A stretch of DNA of 48,254 nt, from contig JAGCFW010000004.1 in the NCBI GenBank assembly GCA_017649895.1, forward strand, positions 1 through 48,254. Direction: 5' to 3'. Position 1 is the stretch's first letter. Each line of letters starts with the position of its first letter. The DNA comes from Alphaproteobacteria bacterium (lineage in GTDB: Bacteria; Pseudomonadota; Alphaproteobacteria; UBA3830). The position numbers and the translations under genes were made by a program. This document shows positions 16,577 through 24,541 of the stretch, piece after piece. Under the pieces are notes generated by a model. That model worked only from the letters and a program-made list of their open reading frames with translations. It searched no databases and was not told the origin of the DNA.

Positions 16577-17626
16577 ATGAAAAAAATTGCGTTCTTGTCT
16601 GGCATGGTGTTTAGCGCAAGTGTTTTCGGAATGACTTGTTCTCTGGATAAAAATCCGGGAAAATCATCAGGTGTTTTGCGACCTATTTCTGAGAAATATG
16701 TAGAGTATTTGGAGCAGAATATTATTCAATTACAGGAAGAAAATAGCTCCCTGAAAGATGAAAACAGATCTTTAACGGATCAGGTGGAAAAACTGGAGAA
16801 AGAACACGATATTACCGAAAACCACATAGGGAGAATGAAAGAAAAATTCGACAATTTAGAAGGAGAGAATAAGAAGTTAACGAAGACTGTGTCGGAACAA
16901 AATCAAGAGATAAAAAATTTGCAAGAGGTGATCGAAGAATTAAAGCAATACATTGAAAAGTCCGATAATAAATACCAACAACTACTCGCTGTCACGGGAG
17001 AGCTCACCCAAGAGAATAAACAATTATCCGAAGAAAATCAGCAACTGAGTCGGCACGTGTCTCTTGATGATTCAGAAAATTCGATCTCTGAGATCAACGG
17101 AGCCCCTTTATCTGAGGAAATTTCAGGCAAAAACTTTCTCGAACAAAATTCAACTGAAGCTGCGAAAGATGAAAATGATTGGGGGATATTTTTCAAAGAG
17201 ACGAATGACAGTGAAGACTGTCTGCACTTAAAGGGAGATTCTTCTTTTTTGATTAAATCCGATTTTGTCGGTGATGCTTTTTCTCTGTCTCGCAAGAATG
17301 ACTATGTTAAATTTGGTTTTGAATTTTGGTACAACCTCGTCGAGTTTCGGTTGGTTGACGATGCTCGCGGGGAATTTTCTTTATCAAAATCAGATTTTTC
17401 GAATAGGCGGAGTAAGTGGGATTGCTTGCCGGGCTGTCTTTTGTGGATTTCCTCGCCTTCTGACTATCTTATTTTAACAAAAAAGTTCATATATAAGGGA
17501 GAAGCGAAAAATTCAGATACTTACGGCAAGGCACCTCACGGCGCAGGCGCAATGCTCAAAAACACAGGTGAAGTCTTGGTCGGAGAGTTCGAAGAAGGCG
17601 AATATAAAGGCGGCGGATCTCAATAA
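16577..17626 (+). CDS. Secreted coiled-coil protein with C-terminal MORN-like segment
   Basis: ATG 16577 gives the signal peptide MKKIAFLSGMVFSASVFG followed by M, the same style as the ankyrin proteins here. Residues about 35-150 form a long heptad coiled coil (ENSSLKDENRSLTDQVEKLE and similar). A Ser/Glu linker follows, then a globular part. The C terminus contains PHGAGAMLKNTGEVLVGEF, one MORN-like repeat (G-x-G and a [E/Y]xGEF pattern). Secretion is likely; the partner is unknown. Last gene of the 15086-17626 run. Confidence 0.8.
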   Translation: MKKIAFLSGMVFSASVFGMTCSLDKNPGKSSGVLRPISEKYVEYLEQNIIQLQEENSSLKDENRSLTDQVEKLEKEHDITENHIGRMKEKFDNLEGENKKLTKTVSEQNQEIKNLQEVIEELKQYIEKSDNKYQQLLAVTGELTQENKQLSEENQQLSRHVSLDDSENSISEINGAPLSEEISGKNFLEQNSTEAAKDENDWGIFFKETNDSEDCLHLKGDSSFLIKSDFVGDAFSLSRKNDYVKFGFEFWYNLVEFRLVDDARGEFSLSKSDFSNRRSKWDCLPGCLLWISSPSDYLILTKKFIYKGEAKNSDTYGKAPHGAGAMLKNTGEVLVGEFEEGEYKGGGSQ

Positions 17627-17727
17627 ACAAAAAGCCAGAACCCGCCCGCATTGCACAGGCAAGTACAGATTCCCAGCAAAACCCAGGTGTCCTTATGATT
17701 GAATCTGATTTCGCAAACTGCAACCCT

Positions 17728-18036
17728 TTAAAACGGCAGTTTCATTCCCGGAGGAAGGATCCCGCTCATACCGGAAGAGATTTGTTCTTCGACCTTCTTT
17801 TTGGCGTCGTTGTATGCCGCGACGACCAGATCGCTGACCATGGTTGCATCCTCGGGAGTCATCAATTTCGGGTCGATGGTCAAGCTTTGGATTTCATATT
17901 TTCCGTTCATTTTGATCGAAACCATGCCGCCGCCGGAAGCTCCTTCGACAGACATTTCCTCCACCTTTTTCTGCGCATCCATCAGCTGCTTCTGCATTTT
18001 TTGCGCTTGCTTCATTAAATCTGAAAAGTTGTTCAT
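17728..18036 (-). CDS. ybaB: Nucleoid-associated protein YbaB/EbfC
   Basis: Full-length (102 aa) YbaB/EbfC protein: helical N terminus with FSDLMKQAQKMQKQLMDAQ, then the GASGGGMVSIKMNGKYEI beta-sheet core, then VAAYNDAKKKVEEQ. Dimeric DNA-binding protein with a tweezers-like fold. Starts 10 bp after the dnaX stop on the same strand, the conserved dnaX-ybaB pairing. The usual third gene recR is absent; an opposite-strand gene lies downstream. Confidence 0.95.
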   Translation of the reverse strand: MNNFSDLMKQAQKMQKQLMDAQKKVEEMSVEGASGGGMVSIKMNGKYEIQSLTIDPKLMTPEDATMVSDLVVAAYNDAKKKVEEQISSGMSGILPPGMKLPF

Positions 18037-18046
18037 TTTTTCCTCG

Positions 18047-19285
18047 TTATTTCAATTTTGCATTCGGAAACGACTTCATTGCCTCAGCCAGTAAAGACGT
18101 CGATTCGCTCATCTGAGAATTTATATCACGATCTTCCGACGCCACAAAAGAGTCGGTCTTCAATTTTTTCAAAAATTCATCCAGATCCGGAAGGTGTGAT
18201 GCGTAAATAATTCGGATAATCAGCATTTCGAGCGCGATTTCCTGGCGGTCGCAGATTTTCAACTCATCCGCGCCCTTCACAAGCATTTGCCAAATTCTGG
18301 ACAACGACGACAAACTCGTGTTTTGCGCAATTTTTCGCAGTTCATTCTCGGATTCCTCAGGCAAAGTTTTGTCAGTAATTTTCAAGTTCGTCTTCACGCA
18401 GGTCACAAAGTATACAAAATCCATCAGGCGAGTCAGAATGGCCTTAGCCGCGACCTCATTGGAAATTATTTCGCGATATTTCTCTACGGAATCCTTTAAA
18501 TTTGAGGACATAATCAGACTGAACAGCTCGAGCAAATCGCTGTCGTCCGAAACGCAAAGTATCTCGCGAACCTGCTTCGCGGAAAGAGAATTGTTGTCGG
18601 CAACATTCAGAATCTGGTCCAAAATCGAAAGACTGTCACGAATGGATCCATCCGCAAACCTCGCAACGAGAGAAAGGGCATCAGCTCCGACCGAAATATT
18701 TTCCCGATTACATACGGTGGATAAATACTGCGAGATCAAAACGCTGTCGACATTTTTCAAATCGAATCTCAAAACTCGCGAAAGAATCGTTTCCGGAATT
18801 TTGAAAATCTCGGTTGTTGCCATCAGGAATTTCACGTGTTCAGGAGGTTCTTCCAGCGTCTTCAGCAACGCGTTAAACGCGCTCTTGGACAGCATGTGGA
18901 CCTCATCAATTATGAAAATTTTGTATTTCCCCGTCGTTGGTTTGTAGCGACAGGATTCGATGATTTCTCTTACGTCGTCCACTCCCGTGTTACTGGCAGC
19001 GTCGATCTCTATGACATCGATTTGGCTGTCCTTGGAAAAATTCAGGCAGGATTCGCACTTTCCGCAGGGCTCATATTCATTTGGCTGTCGATTCTCGCAT
19101 CTCAAAGTTTTCGCGAGAATTCTTGCAAGAGTGGTTTTTCCGACCCCACGAGTTCCTGTGAACAAAATGGAATGCCCGACGCGATCTTTCAGAATTGCTT
19201 TTGTTAAAATCTTGACGGCAACGTCTTGACCTACCACATCCGCAAACTTCTGAGGTCTGTATTTATTGGCTAAAGGAGTGTACAT
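18047..19285 (-). CDS. dnaX: DNA polymerase III clamp-loader subunit (gamma/tau), short form
   Basis: AAA+ ATPase: NKYRPQKFADVVGQD, Walker A GTRGVGKTTLA, a zinc module CGKCESC, DASNTGVDDVREI, Walker B IIDEVHMLS, sensor and Arg-finger LSRVLRF. It loads the beta clamp at the replication fork. At 412 aa it lacks the tau C-terminal domains IV-V that bind DnaB and the polymerase alpha subunit, so it resembles gamma alone. No slippery site is evident near the end. It is transcribed with ybaB, downstream of the SRP RNA gene. Confidence 0.95.
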   Translation of the reverse strand: MYTPLANKYRPQKFADVVGQDVAVKILTKAILKDRVGHSILFTGTRGVGKTTLARILAKTLRCENRQPNEYEPCGKCESCLNFSKDSQIDVIEIDAASNTGVDDVREIIESCRYKPTTGKYKIFIIDEVHMLSKSAFNALLKTLEEPPEHVKFLMATTEIFKIPETILSRVLRFDLKNVDSVLISQYLSTVCNRENISVGADALSLVARFADGSIRDSLSILDQILNVADNNSLSAKQVREILCVSDDSDLLELFSLIMSSNLKDSVEKYREIISNEVAAKAILTRLMDFVYFVTCVKTNLKITDKTLPEESENELRKIAQNTSLSSLSRIWQMLVKGADELKICDRQEIALEMLIIRIIYASHLPDLDEFLKKLKTDSFVASEDRDINSQMSESTSLLAEAMKSFPNAKLK

Positions 19286-19323
19286 AACTTATCCATACTA
19301 AAAACGAACTTCACAAAACAAGA

Positions 19324-19420
19324 TGCCGTCCGACGAAGAGCAGTCGACCCACACGGTGTTCACTACGGCTGCTTCCTTCCGGACCTGACCGGGTTTGCGA
19401 TCCTCTATGTCCAACCACTC
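19324..19420 (-). ncRNA. ffs: Bacterial signal recognition particle RNA (4.5S type)
   Basis: The minus strand reads ggtcaggtccggaaggaag then cagcc, the conserved SRP domain IV tip that binds Ffh, flanked by complementary arms forming the long hairpin. The location directly upstream of dnaX is the usual alphaproteobacterial order. Ends are approximate (a few bases either side). Confidence 0.9.
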
Positions 19421-19550
19421 TATTTTTTGAATATATCAAAACATCAGACTTTATAATAGTAAAACGGTAGCAAAAAATAAAAAAAAATTGCCTACCAAAG
19501 ATGATTATTTTGTGATAGAAAGTCACTGTAATTAACTTACGGAACTTCAA

Positions 19551-20825
19551 ATGGCTGATAAAGATGAGATGTTAAGGGAAGTGGAGAAAACTCCTGCTAT
19601 CCCGAAGGTACCTCGTACCATATGGATAGTCGGAATCGTTAGTTTTTTTTCGAATATCGCTTCGGTAGTAATTACGGCTTTTTCGCCACAATTTATCATT
19701 AACATTTTGGGAGGAACTCCTGCTGCAATGGGTTACATTCGTGGTTTGTCGGAGGCCCTATCTTATCTGGTAAAAATGGTTTCGGGAGTCATCAGTGATT
19801 GGCTCGGAAAGAGAAAAGTTCTTATGCTGTTCGGATATCTTTGCGCGGCATTCGCGAAGCCGATGTTCGCAGTTTGCAGTGGGTTGGGACTTTACACCGC
19901 CGCTCAGGTTTTGGAAAGAGTCACGAACGGATTGAGAGACACTCCGCGCGATGCGTTGATAGCCGATTGCTCTCCGAAGGAATTGAAGGGAGCGAGTTAC
20001 GGAATTCGTCAAAGCTTCGCATTCTTGGGATCGATGGTAGGATCTGTTTTTGCATTTTGGGCTTTGTCTCATTTCGGAACTTCCGATTTTGTCTTGAGAA
20101 TGGTCTACGTGGGCGCGGCTGTTCCTATTTTCATCGCGGTCGCATTGATATATTTCGGAATTAAAGAACCGAAAATCCAAAGTTTGAAGTCTCGTAAAGG
20201 ATTTCCCATAAAACGCGCCGACGTTAAACAGTTGGGCTCACACTTCTGGTACTACATGTTCGTCGTTTTTATTTTCATGTGCTCGAGATATAGCGAATCA
20301 TTTTTGGTTTACAGAGCTCAGGATTTAGGATTAGACGTAAAATATGCCCCGTTGGTTTTAGCGATAATGTATTTATTCAACTCGCCGACCTCTCGGATTG
20401 TCGGGAATTGGTCTGATAAACACGACAGAAAATTATTTTTGGCATTCGGATTCTGCATGATGTTGGCATCCTGTATTATTTTGGCGTTGGCAAGCAGCTA
20501 CTGGATGGTTCTTGCCGGGGCGGCAGTCTACGGAATTCATTACGGCGCGACTCAGGGAACTTTCTACGCAATGGTTTCCGATTATTCTCCTCCTCAAATT
20601 AAAGGAACTTCTATCGGAATATTTAATCTAGTTTGCTGTTGCGGAATGTGTATCTCGAACGTGCTCACGGGTGAATTTTGGACGCGTTTCGGATCCGAAT
20701 GGACCTTCATCGTAATTTCGGCCATCTCATTCATAGCGGCGATCGCAATGATGTTCGTCAAGAAGCCAAATAAAAAGATGAAAATACTTCCGGGTACGCA
20801 AGAGGAGGCGCCGAAAAAGGCGTAG
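19551..20825 (+). CDS. Major facilitator superfamily transporter
   Basis: About 12 membrane spans over 424 aa. The MFS loop 2-3 signature is SDWLGKRKVLM. The cytoplasmic RDTPRDALIADCSPKEL after span 4 is typical of a drug-efflux-like MFS subgroup found in many alphaproteobacteria. The central loop (KSRKGFPIKRADVK) separates the two six-helix halves. The substrate cannot be told from sequence. The prfB start lies 5 bp beyond its stop, so the two may be co-transcribed. Confidence 0.9.
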   Translation: MADKDEMLREVEKTPAIPKVPRTIWIVGIVSFFSNIASVVITAFSPQFIINILGGTPAAMGYIRGLSEALSYLVKMVSGVISDWLGKRKVLMLFGYLCAAFAKPMFAVCSGLGLYTAAQVLERVTNGLRDTPRDALIADCSPKELKGASYGIRQSFAFLGSMVGSVFAFWALSHFGTSDFVLRMVYVGAAVPIFIAVALIYFGIKEPKIQSLKSRKGFPIKRADVKQLGSHFWYYMFVVFIFMCSRYSESFLVYRAQDLGLDVKYAPLVLAIMYLFNSPTSRIVGNWSDKHDRKLFLAFGFCMMLASCIILALASSYWMVLAGAAVYGIHYGATQGTFYAMVSDYSPPQIKGTSIGIFNLVCCCGMCISNVLTGEFWTRFGSEWTFIVISAISFIAAIAMMFVKKPNKKMKILPGTQEEAPKKA

Positions 20826-20830
20826 AAATC

Positions 20831-21932
20831 ATGAAAGAAGAAACGAGAAAAATTTGCGAGTCGATCGAAAAGTCTCTGTCCTTGCTTCGGAGGTTTCTTT
20901 GACCCGAGTAAGCTGAAATCTAAGCTTGAACAACTGAATGAACAGAGTGCGTCCAACGATCTGTGGGAAGATCAGGAGCGGGCAAAAACAATCTTGAGAC
21001 AAAAGTCGGAGACGGAAGCCGAGTTGTTGCGGTTCGAACAAGCGGAGTCGAAATTTTCTGATCTGAAAGAGATGCTGGAGCTCGCGGAATCCGAAAACGA
21101 GGTGGAATTGATCGCGGAAACGGAACAGCAACTGCAGGATTTGGCATCCCACATGCAGGTTTATCAGTTGGAGTGTTTCTTTTCAGGCGAGGCAGACCAA
21201 AACAGCTGCTACCTCGAAGTCCACTCGGGCGCAGGCGGCACTGAGGCGCAAGACTGGGCACAAATGCTGCTGCGCATGTATTTCCGCTGGGCCGAATCTC
21301 ACAAATACGGAATCGAAATCCTCGAGGAAAGCGAGGGTGAAGAGGCGGGAATCAAATCCGCAACGCTGAAAATTACGGGCGCGAAGGCTTACGGCTGGCT
21401 CAAAAGCGAATCGGGAATCCATCGGCTGGTGAGAATCTCTCCTTTCGATTCCAATGCACGACGCCACACGAGCTTTGCATCCGTCTGGGTCTACCCTGTC
21501 GTGGACGACGCAATCACAGTCGAAATCAATGAAAGCGACTTGCGAATCGATACCTACAGAGCCTCGGGCGCAGGCGGGCAGCACGTCAACAAAACCGACA
21601 GCGCCGTGCGAATTACCCACATTCCGACGGGCATCGTCGTGCAATGCCAAACGGACAGATCTCAGCACCGCAACCGCGCAATTGCCTATGACATGTTGAA
21701 GTCGCGACTCTACGAGCTGGAACTCCGTAAGCGCGAGGAGGACAAAAACCAGGACGTCAAAAACGAAATCGGCTGGGGCCATCAAATCCGTTCCTACGTC
21801 ATGCAACCTTATCAGATGGTCAAAGATTTGCGCACGAATTTCGAAAAAGGAAACGTCTCGGCAATCCTCGACGGAGAAATCGACGACTTCCTGCGGGCCT
21901 CCATCAGCGCGAAGGTTGTATCTGAAAGCTGA
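20831..21932 (+). CDS. prfB: Peptide chain release factor 2, programmed +1 frameshift
   Basis: Read as 20831-20899 joined to 20901-21932, giving about 366 aa, the normal RF2 length. The stop-recognition loop has RISPFDSNARRHTSF (SPF motif) and the peptidyl-hydrolysis loop has GAGGQHVNKTDSAVR (GGQ). It terminates translation at UGA and UAA. The zero frame ends after 23 codons at TGA 20900-20902; see the frameshift site. Its last ~50 bp plus the downstream DNA are duplicated at 9154. Confidence 0.97.
20888..20903 (+). promoter_or_regulatory. prfB +1 frameshift site
   Basis: Classic autoregulatory signal: internal Shine-Dalgarno CGGAGG (20888-20893), then TTT CTT TGA C. Slippage of CTT (20897-20899) by one base skips T20900 and resumes at GAC. 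Low RF2 slows reading of UGA and favours the shift. Confidence 0.95.
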
Positions 21933-22020
21933 GCCACTGAAAATCAAGCAAATTTTAACATTTTGACACTATAACTCCGAGGGTGAGAACTGCGGAGCAG
22001 GTGTTTTTCAAATAGTTAAC
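21933..22020 (+). repeat. Dispersed repeat, copy D (5' half), downstream of prfB
   Basis: Contains the start of the repeat family (gaaaatcaag, attttgacactataa, gggtgagaactgcggagc, tttttcaaatagttaac), then diverges at the 3' end of the small gene ending at 22016. The same segment is present next to the prfB-derived fragment at 9154. Confidence 0.75.
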
Positions 22021-22219
22021 AATTTGATAATTTAATACAAACCAAAACAACAAAAATGGTAACGATAACTCCTCCGATTCCTGCGGCTAAAGCGAGTCCC
22101 AAACTTTTTAGTTTAGCTTTGATTTTAAAGGATATTTGTTGTCTTTCTTTTTGGGTTCCTTTGATATATCGAGAGACTAATAAGATAATTTCCTTAGACA
22201 AAAAGAATAAGGAATTCAT
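22016..22219 (-). CDS. Small membrane protein, unknown
   Basis: A 67-residue protein with ATG 22217-22219 preceded by GGAG. It has a basic N-terminal half (KGTQKERQQISFKIKAKLK) and one strong membrane span LALAAGIGGVIVTIFVVLVC. No family is recognised. It lies 21 bp downstream of the similarly built gene at 22241-22486 on the same strand, likely one transcript. Confidence 0.6.
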   Translation of the reverse strand: MNSLFFLSKEIILLVSRYIKGTQKERQQISFKIKAKLKSLGLALAAGIGGVIVTIFVVLVCIKLSNC

Positions 22220-22240
22220 TTATTTTCTCCATAATTGTAA

Positions 22241-22486
22241 TCAGTTCAACCAAATTAAAATACCAATTATTACGACGAAAACGATAAACCCGAGAATTCC
22301 CACAGGCACTGCGACAATCGCATTTATCTGCCGTTGTCCGGGATAGCGCCAGCTCATCATTTTTTGCATTTGGCGCTTGATGTTGGGGTCTTTTTTTATT
22401 CTTTCGCGGTCTTTTGTTGTAGGATCAGGATCTCCCAAGATAAATTTCGCTGCCGCCCTGATTTTTACTTTTGTTTCGTCTTTCAT
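22241..22486 (-). CDS. Small basic membrane protein, unknown
   Basis: 81 residues: a highly charged N-terminal part (TTKDRERIKKDPNIKRQ, WRYPGQRQ) and a C-terminal membrane span AIVAVPVGILGFIVFVVIIG. Preceded by TAAGG. The charged-head/single-span layout resembles holin-like or toxin-like peptides, but nothing diagnostic is present. Paired with the 22016 gene. Confidence 0.6.
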   Translation of the reverse strand: MKDETKVKIRAAAKFILGDPDPTTKDRERIKKDPNIKRQMQKMMSWRYPGQRQINAIVAVPVGILGFIVFVVIIGILIWLN

Positions 22487-22598
22487 AGCCTTTACCTTAA
22501 AATATCATCATTTTATCAGTCAAAATCTAAGAAATTATTAATTTTAGCGCTTTTTGTCTTTTCTTGGTTTGTGTTTGTATGATTTTTTACAATTAGTC

Positions 22599-22627
22599 TT
22601 GAAAATAAGTTTGTCATATGATACAAG
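22599..22627 (+). promoter_or_regulatory. Probable sigma-70-type promoter
   Basis: TTGAAA (22599-22604), 17 bp, then TACAAG (22622-22627). The sequence ttttttacaatta, cttgaaaataagtttgtc and atatgata is repeated almost exactly before the gene at 24542 (24330-24370). This implies a 5' leader of about 160 nt before the start at 22797. Confidence 0.55.
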
Positions 22628-22682
22628 GTTTCCAGTTCAGGTAGTTTTTATAATTTTGTACTGAAGAGTTGAAGAGATTTTT

Positions 22683-22767
22683 GACCTTGTTGGGTCAGTG
22701 AATGGTGTTGGCAAAGGTTTGCCGGCATCGTGTGGAGGCTGACATGCTCGCGTGGCGCGGGTATGTC
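22683..22767 (+). promoter_or_regulatory. Structured 5' leader, copy 1 (three hairpins)
   Basis: Hairpin 1: GACC 22683-22686 with GGTC 22693-22696, extendable by two pairs. Hairpin 2: GGCAA/TTGCC within 22710-22723. Hairpin 3: GACATGCTCGCG (22741-22752) pairs over all 12 positions, including two G-U, with CGCGGGTATGTC (22756-22767) around loop TGG. The third hairpin ends 17 nt before the AGGAG ribosome site. The equivalent hairpins before 24542 use different bases but pair in the same places. Confidence 0.6.
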
Positions 22768-22796
22768 TATGTATTAAAATGAAAGGAGAATATACA

Positions 22797-24245
22797 ATGA
22801 AAAAAGCCTTAGTTATCGCGAATATGTTATTCGCATCAGCGACTGTGTGGGGAATGGTGCCGAATGATGTTAACGATCGGCAAGCAGGTAATCGCGGTTC
22901 AGTGTTTGATATGAGCGATATCCATAGAGAGGTCGAAGAGATTGGAAATGCTGAAACAAAATTGAAAATAGAAGATTATGCGGAACCAGAAAAGACAGAT
23001 AATATCCGATTAATGGACGCCTTGAAAGCCAACGAGCCTGAGAAAGTTAGGATTAAGAAAGTAAAGAAAATAATTAATCGTCACATTGATAAGTCTGCGG
23101 TTATCGATCTCGTATTGGCACACAAAAACAATCAAAAACAAAATAAAGAAATGCCGCATGAGCAATTTGCACAGCATCACAAGCGTATTTTTCAGAATTC
23201 TGATGTAGTCGAATTAGTTAATTTTTCCGATGAAAGAGGAGTTACTCCTGTATTCGTAGCTGCTTCCCAAAATAATTTAGAGATTGTTAGTTTTCTGGTA
23301 AAGCATGGTGCTAACGTCAATGCTGCAACAAAAGATTCACTCTTTGTACTGTCAAAGAAGGGAATTTCATACCCAACAGAACAGGGAACTATTTTATATA
23401 ACTCAGAATCGATGGGTTCAGTGTATACGGCTCAAAAAGGAACCACTCCTTTGCACATAGCCACAGAGTTCGAAAATGAAGCTTTAGCGAAATATTTAGT
23501 AGATCATTGTGCGGATGTTAATGCAGAAACAGCAGATGGATACACTCCTCTGATGATGGCAGCTAGGCATAATAACAGAGATTTGTTTTGTTATTTGATT
23601 GAAAATGGGGCTAAAGTTAATAATAAGTCGGGAGCGCACATTCTACTTAAGGCGATTTTAGAAAAAGATATAAATTTTGTCAAATACTTAGTTGACCTCG
23701 GCGCAGACATCAATAAGGCATCTGAAGATGGATATCCTCCTCTGCTCACAGCTCTCGAAATAAGCAGTCATACCTTGACAGAGTTTTTTATCAGGCTCGG
23801 CGCAGAAGTTAAAGGTTTAAAAGATAAGAACGGAATGACTCCTCTGCTTTTGGCTTTAAGAAATGGTTGTAATGAAGAAGTGTTGAATTATCTGATAAAA
23901 AACGGTGACGATATCAATGCGACAGTAGATGGCTATACTCCATTACTTTTGGCATCTAAGCGCGAAGATGAAAATTTAATCAGGCTTTTGGTTGAAAAGG
24001 GCGCTAACGTCAATGTAGAAAAAGATAAAGGAGAAACTCCATTATTTCTCGCCGTGCAAAGTGAAAACACCCCGTTAACCCTGTTTTTGTTGGAACACGG
24101 TGCAACTGACGTTCAAAAAAAAGATTCATGGGAAGATAGTCCTTTGTCTTTGGCTCGAGAAAAAGAGCAAAATGAGACAGATCCCAAAAAAAGGGCGGAG
24201 TGGACGAAAGTTATAGATAAAATGAAAGAAATTATCAAAGAGTAG
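22797..24245 (+). CDS. Secreted ankyrin-repeat protein
   Basis: ATG 22797 lies eight bases after AGGAG and starts the signal peptide MKKALVIANMLFASATVWG followed by M. Mature protein about 463 aa. An N-terminal segment KIEDYAEPEKTDNIRLMDAL resembles one in the 46779 gene. A shared non-ankyrin module (AVIDLVLAHKNNQKQNKEMP and onward, about 23097-23250) precedes about nine ankyrin repeats such as GTTPLHIATEFENEALAKYL and GYTPLMMAARHNNRDLFCYL. A host-protein-binding effector role is inferred. It is expressed from its own promoter through a structured leader, and ended by a strong terminator. Confidence 0.93.
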   Translation: MKKALVIANMLFASATVWGMVPNDVNDRQAGNRGSVFDMSDIHREVEEIGNAETKLKIEDYAEPEKTDNIRLMDALKANEPEKVRIKKVKKIINRHIDKSAVIDLVLAHKNNQKQNKEMPHEQFAQHHKRIFQNSDVVELVNFSDERGVTPVFVAASQNNLEIVSFLVKHGANVNAATKDSLFVLSKKGISYPTEQGTILYNSESMGSVYTAQKGTTPLHIATEFENEALAKYLVDHCADVNAETADGYTPLMMAARHNNRDLFCYLIENGAKVNNKSGAHILLKAILEKDINFVKYLVDLGADINKASEDGYPPLLTALEISSHTLTEFFIRLGAEVKGLKDKNGMTPLLLALRNGCNEEVLNYLIKNGDDINATVDGYTPLLLASKREDENLIRLLVEKGANVNVEKDKGETPLFLAVQSENTPLTLFLLEHGATDVQKKDSWEDSPLSLAREKEQNETDPKKRAEWTKVIDKMKEIIKE

Positions 24246-24275
24246 CAATTATCATTTCTGAAAATGGAAACGACA

Positions 24276-24299
24276 GCGCCCCCCGTGGGGCGCTTTTTG
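24276..24299 (+). terminator. Rho-independent terminator
   Basis: GCGCCCC (24276-24282) and GGGGCGC (24287-24293) form a seven-pair GC stem with loop CCGT followed by TTTTT. Confidence 0.9.
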
Positions 24300-24341
24300 T
24301 TTTTTCTTGGTTTGTGCCTGCATAGTTTTTTACAATTAATC

Positions 24342-24370
24342 TTGAAAATAAGTTTGTCATATGATATAAG
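24342..24370 (+). promoter_or_regulatory. Probable sigma-70-type promoter
   Basis: TTGAAA (24342-24347), 17 bp spacer, TATAAG (24365-24370). Duplicate of the promoter at 22599. Confidence 0.6.
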
Positions 24371-24425
24371 ACTCTCACTTTAGATAGTTTTGGTGTTTTT
24401 GTATAGAAAAATTGGAGAGATTTTT

Positions 24426-24511
24426 GTGAATCGGTTGATTCGCAGAGTGATGTCGGCAAACGGTTTGTAGTAATCGGCAAAGACTGGCATACTTACATGA
24501 GTGAATGTGTT
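24426..24511 (+). promoter_or_regulatory. Structured 5' leader, copy 2
   Basis: Hairpin 1: GTGAATC/GATTCGC around GGTT (24426-24443). Hairpin 2: GCAAA/TTTGT around CGG (24456-24468, weak). Hairpin 3: CATACTTAC (24488-24496) with GTGAATGTG (24501-24509), eight of nine pairs. Same order and spacing as the leader at 22683, with a different primary sequence in hairpins 1 and 3. Confidence 0.55.
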
Positions 24512-24541
24512 TAACGTATTAAAATGAAAGGAGAATATACA

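Noticed and set aside
17627-17727. Terminator between the MORN-like gene and ybaB
   Set aside because: Inspected for a GC stem with a T run; none convincing was found.
18047-18200. Programmed frameshift in dnaX to make tau and gamma
   Set aside because: No A-rich slippery heptamer with a downstream hairpin was seen, and no tau C-terminal coding remains after the stop.
21183-21947. Long open frame antisense to prfB
   Set aside because: Mirror of prfB codon structure with no family match and no start signal.
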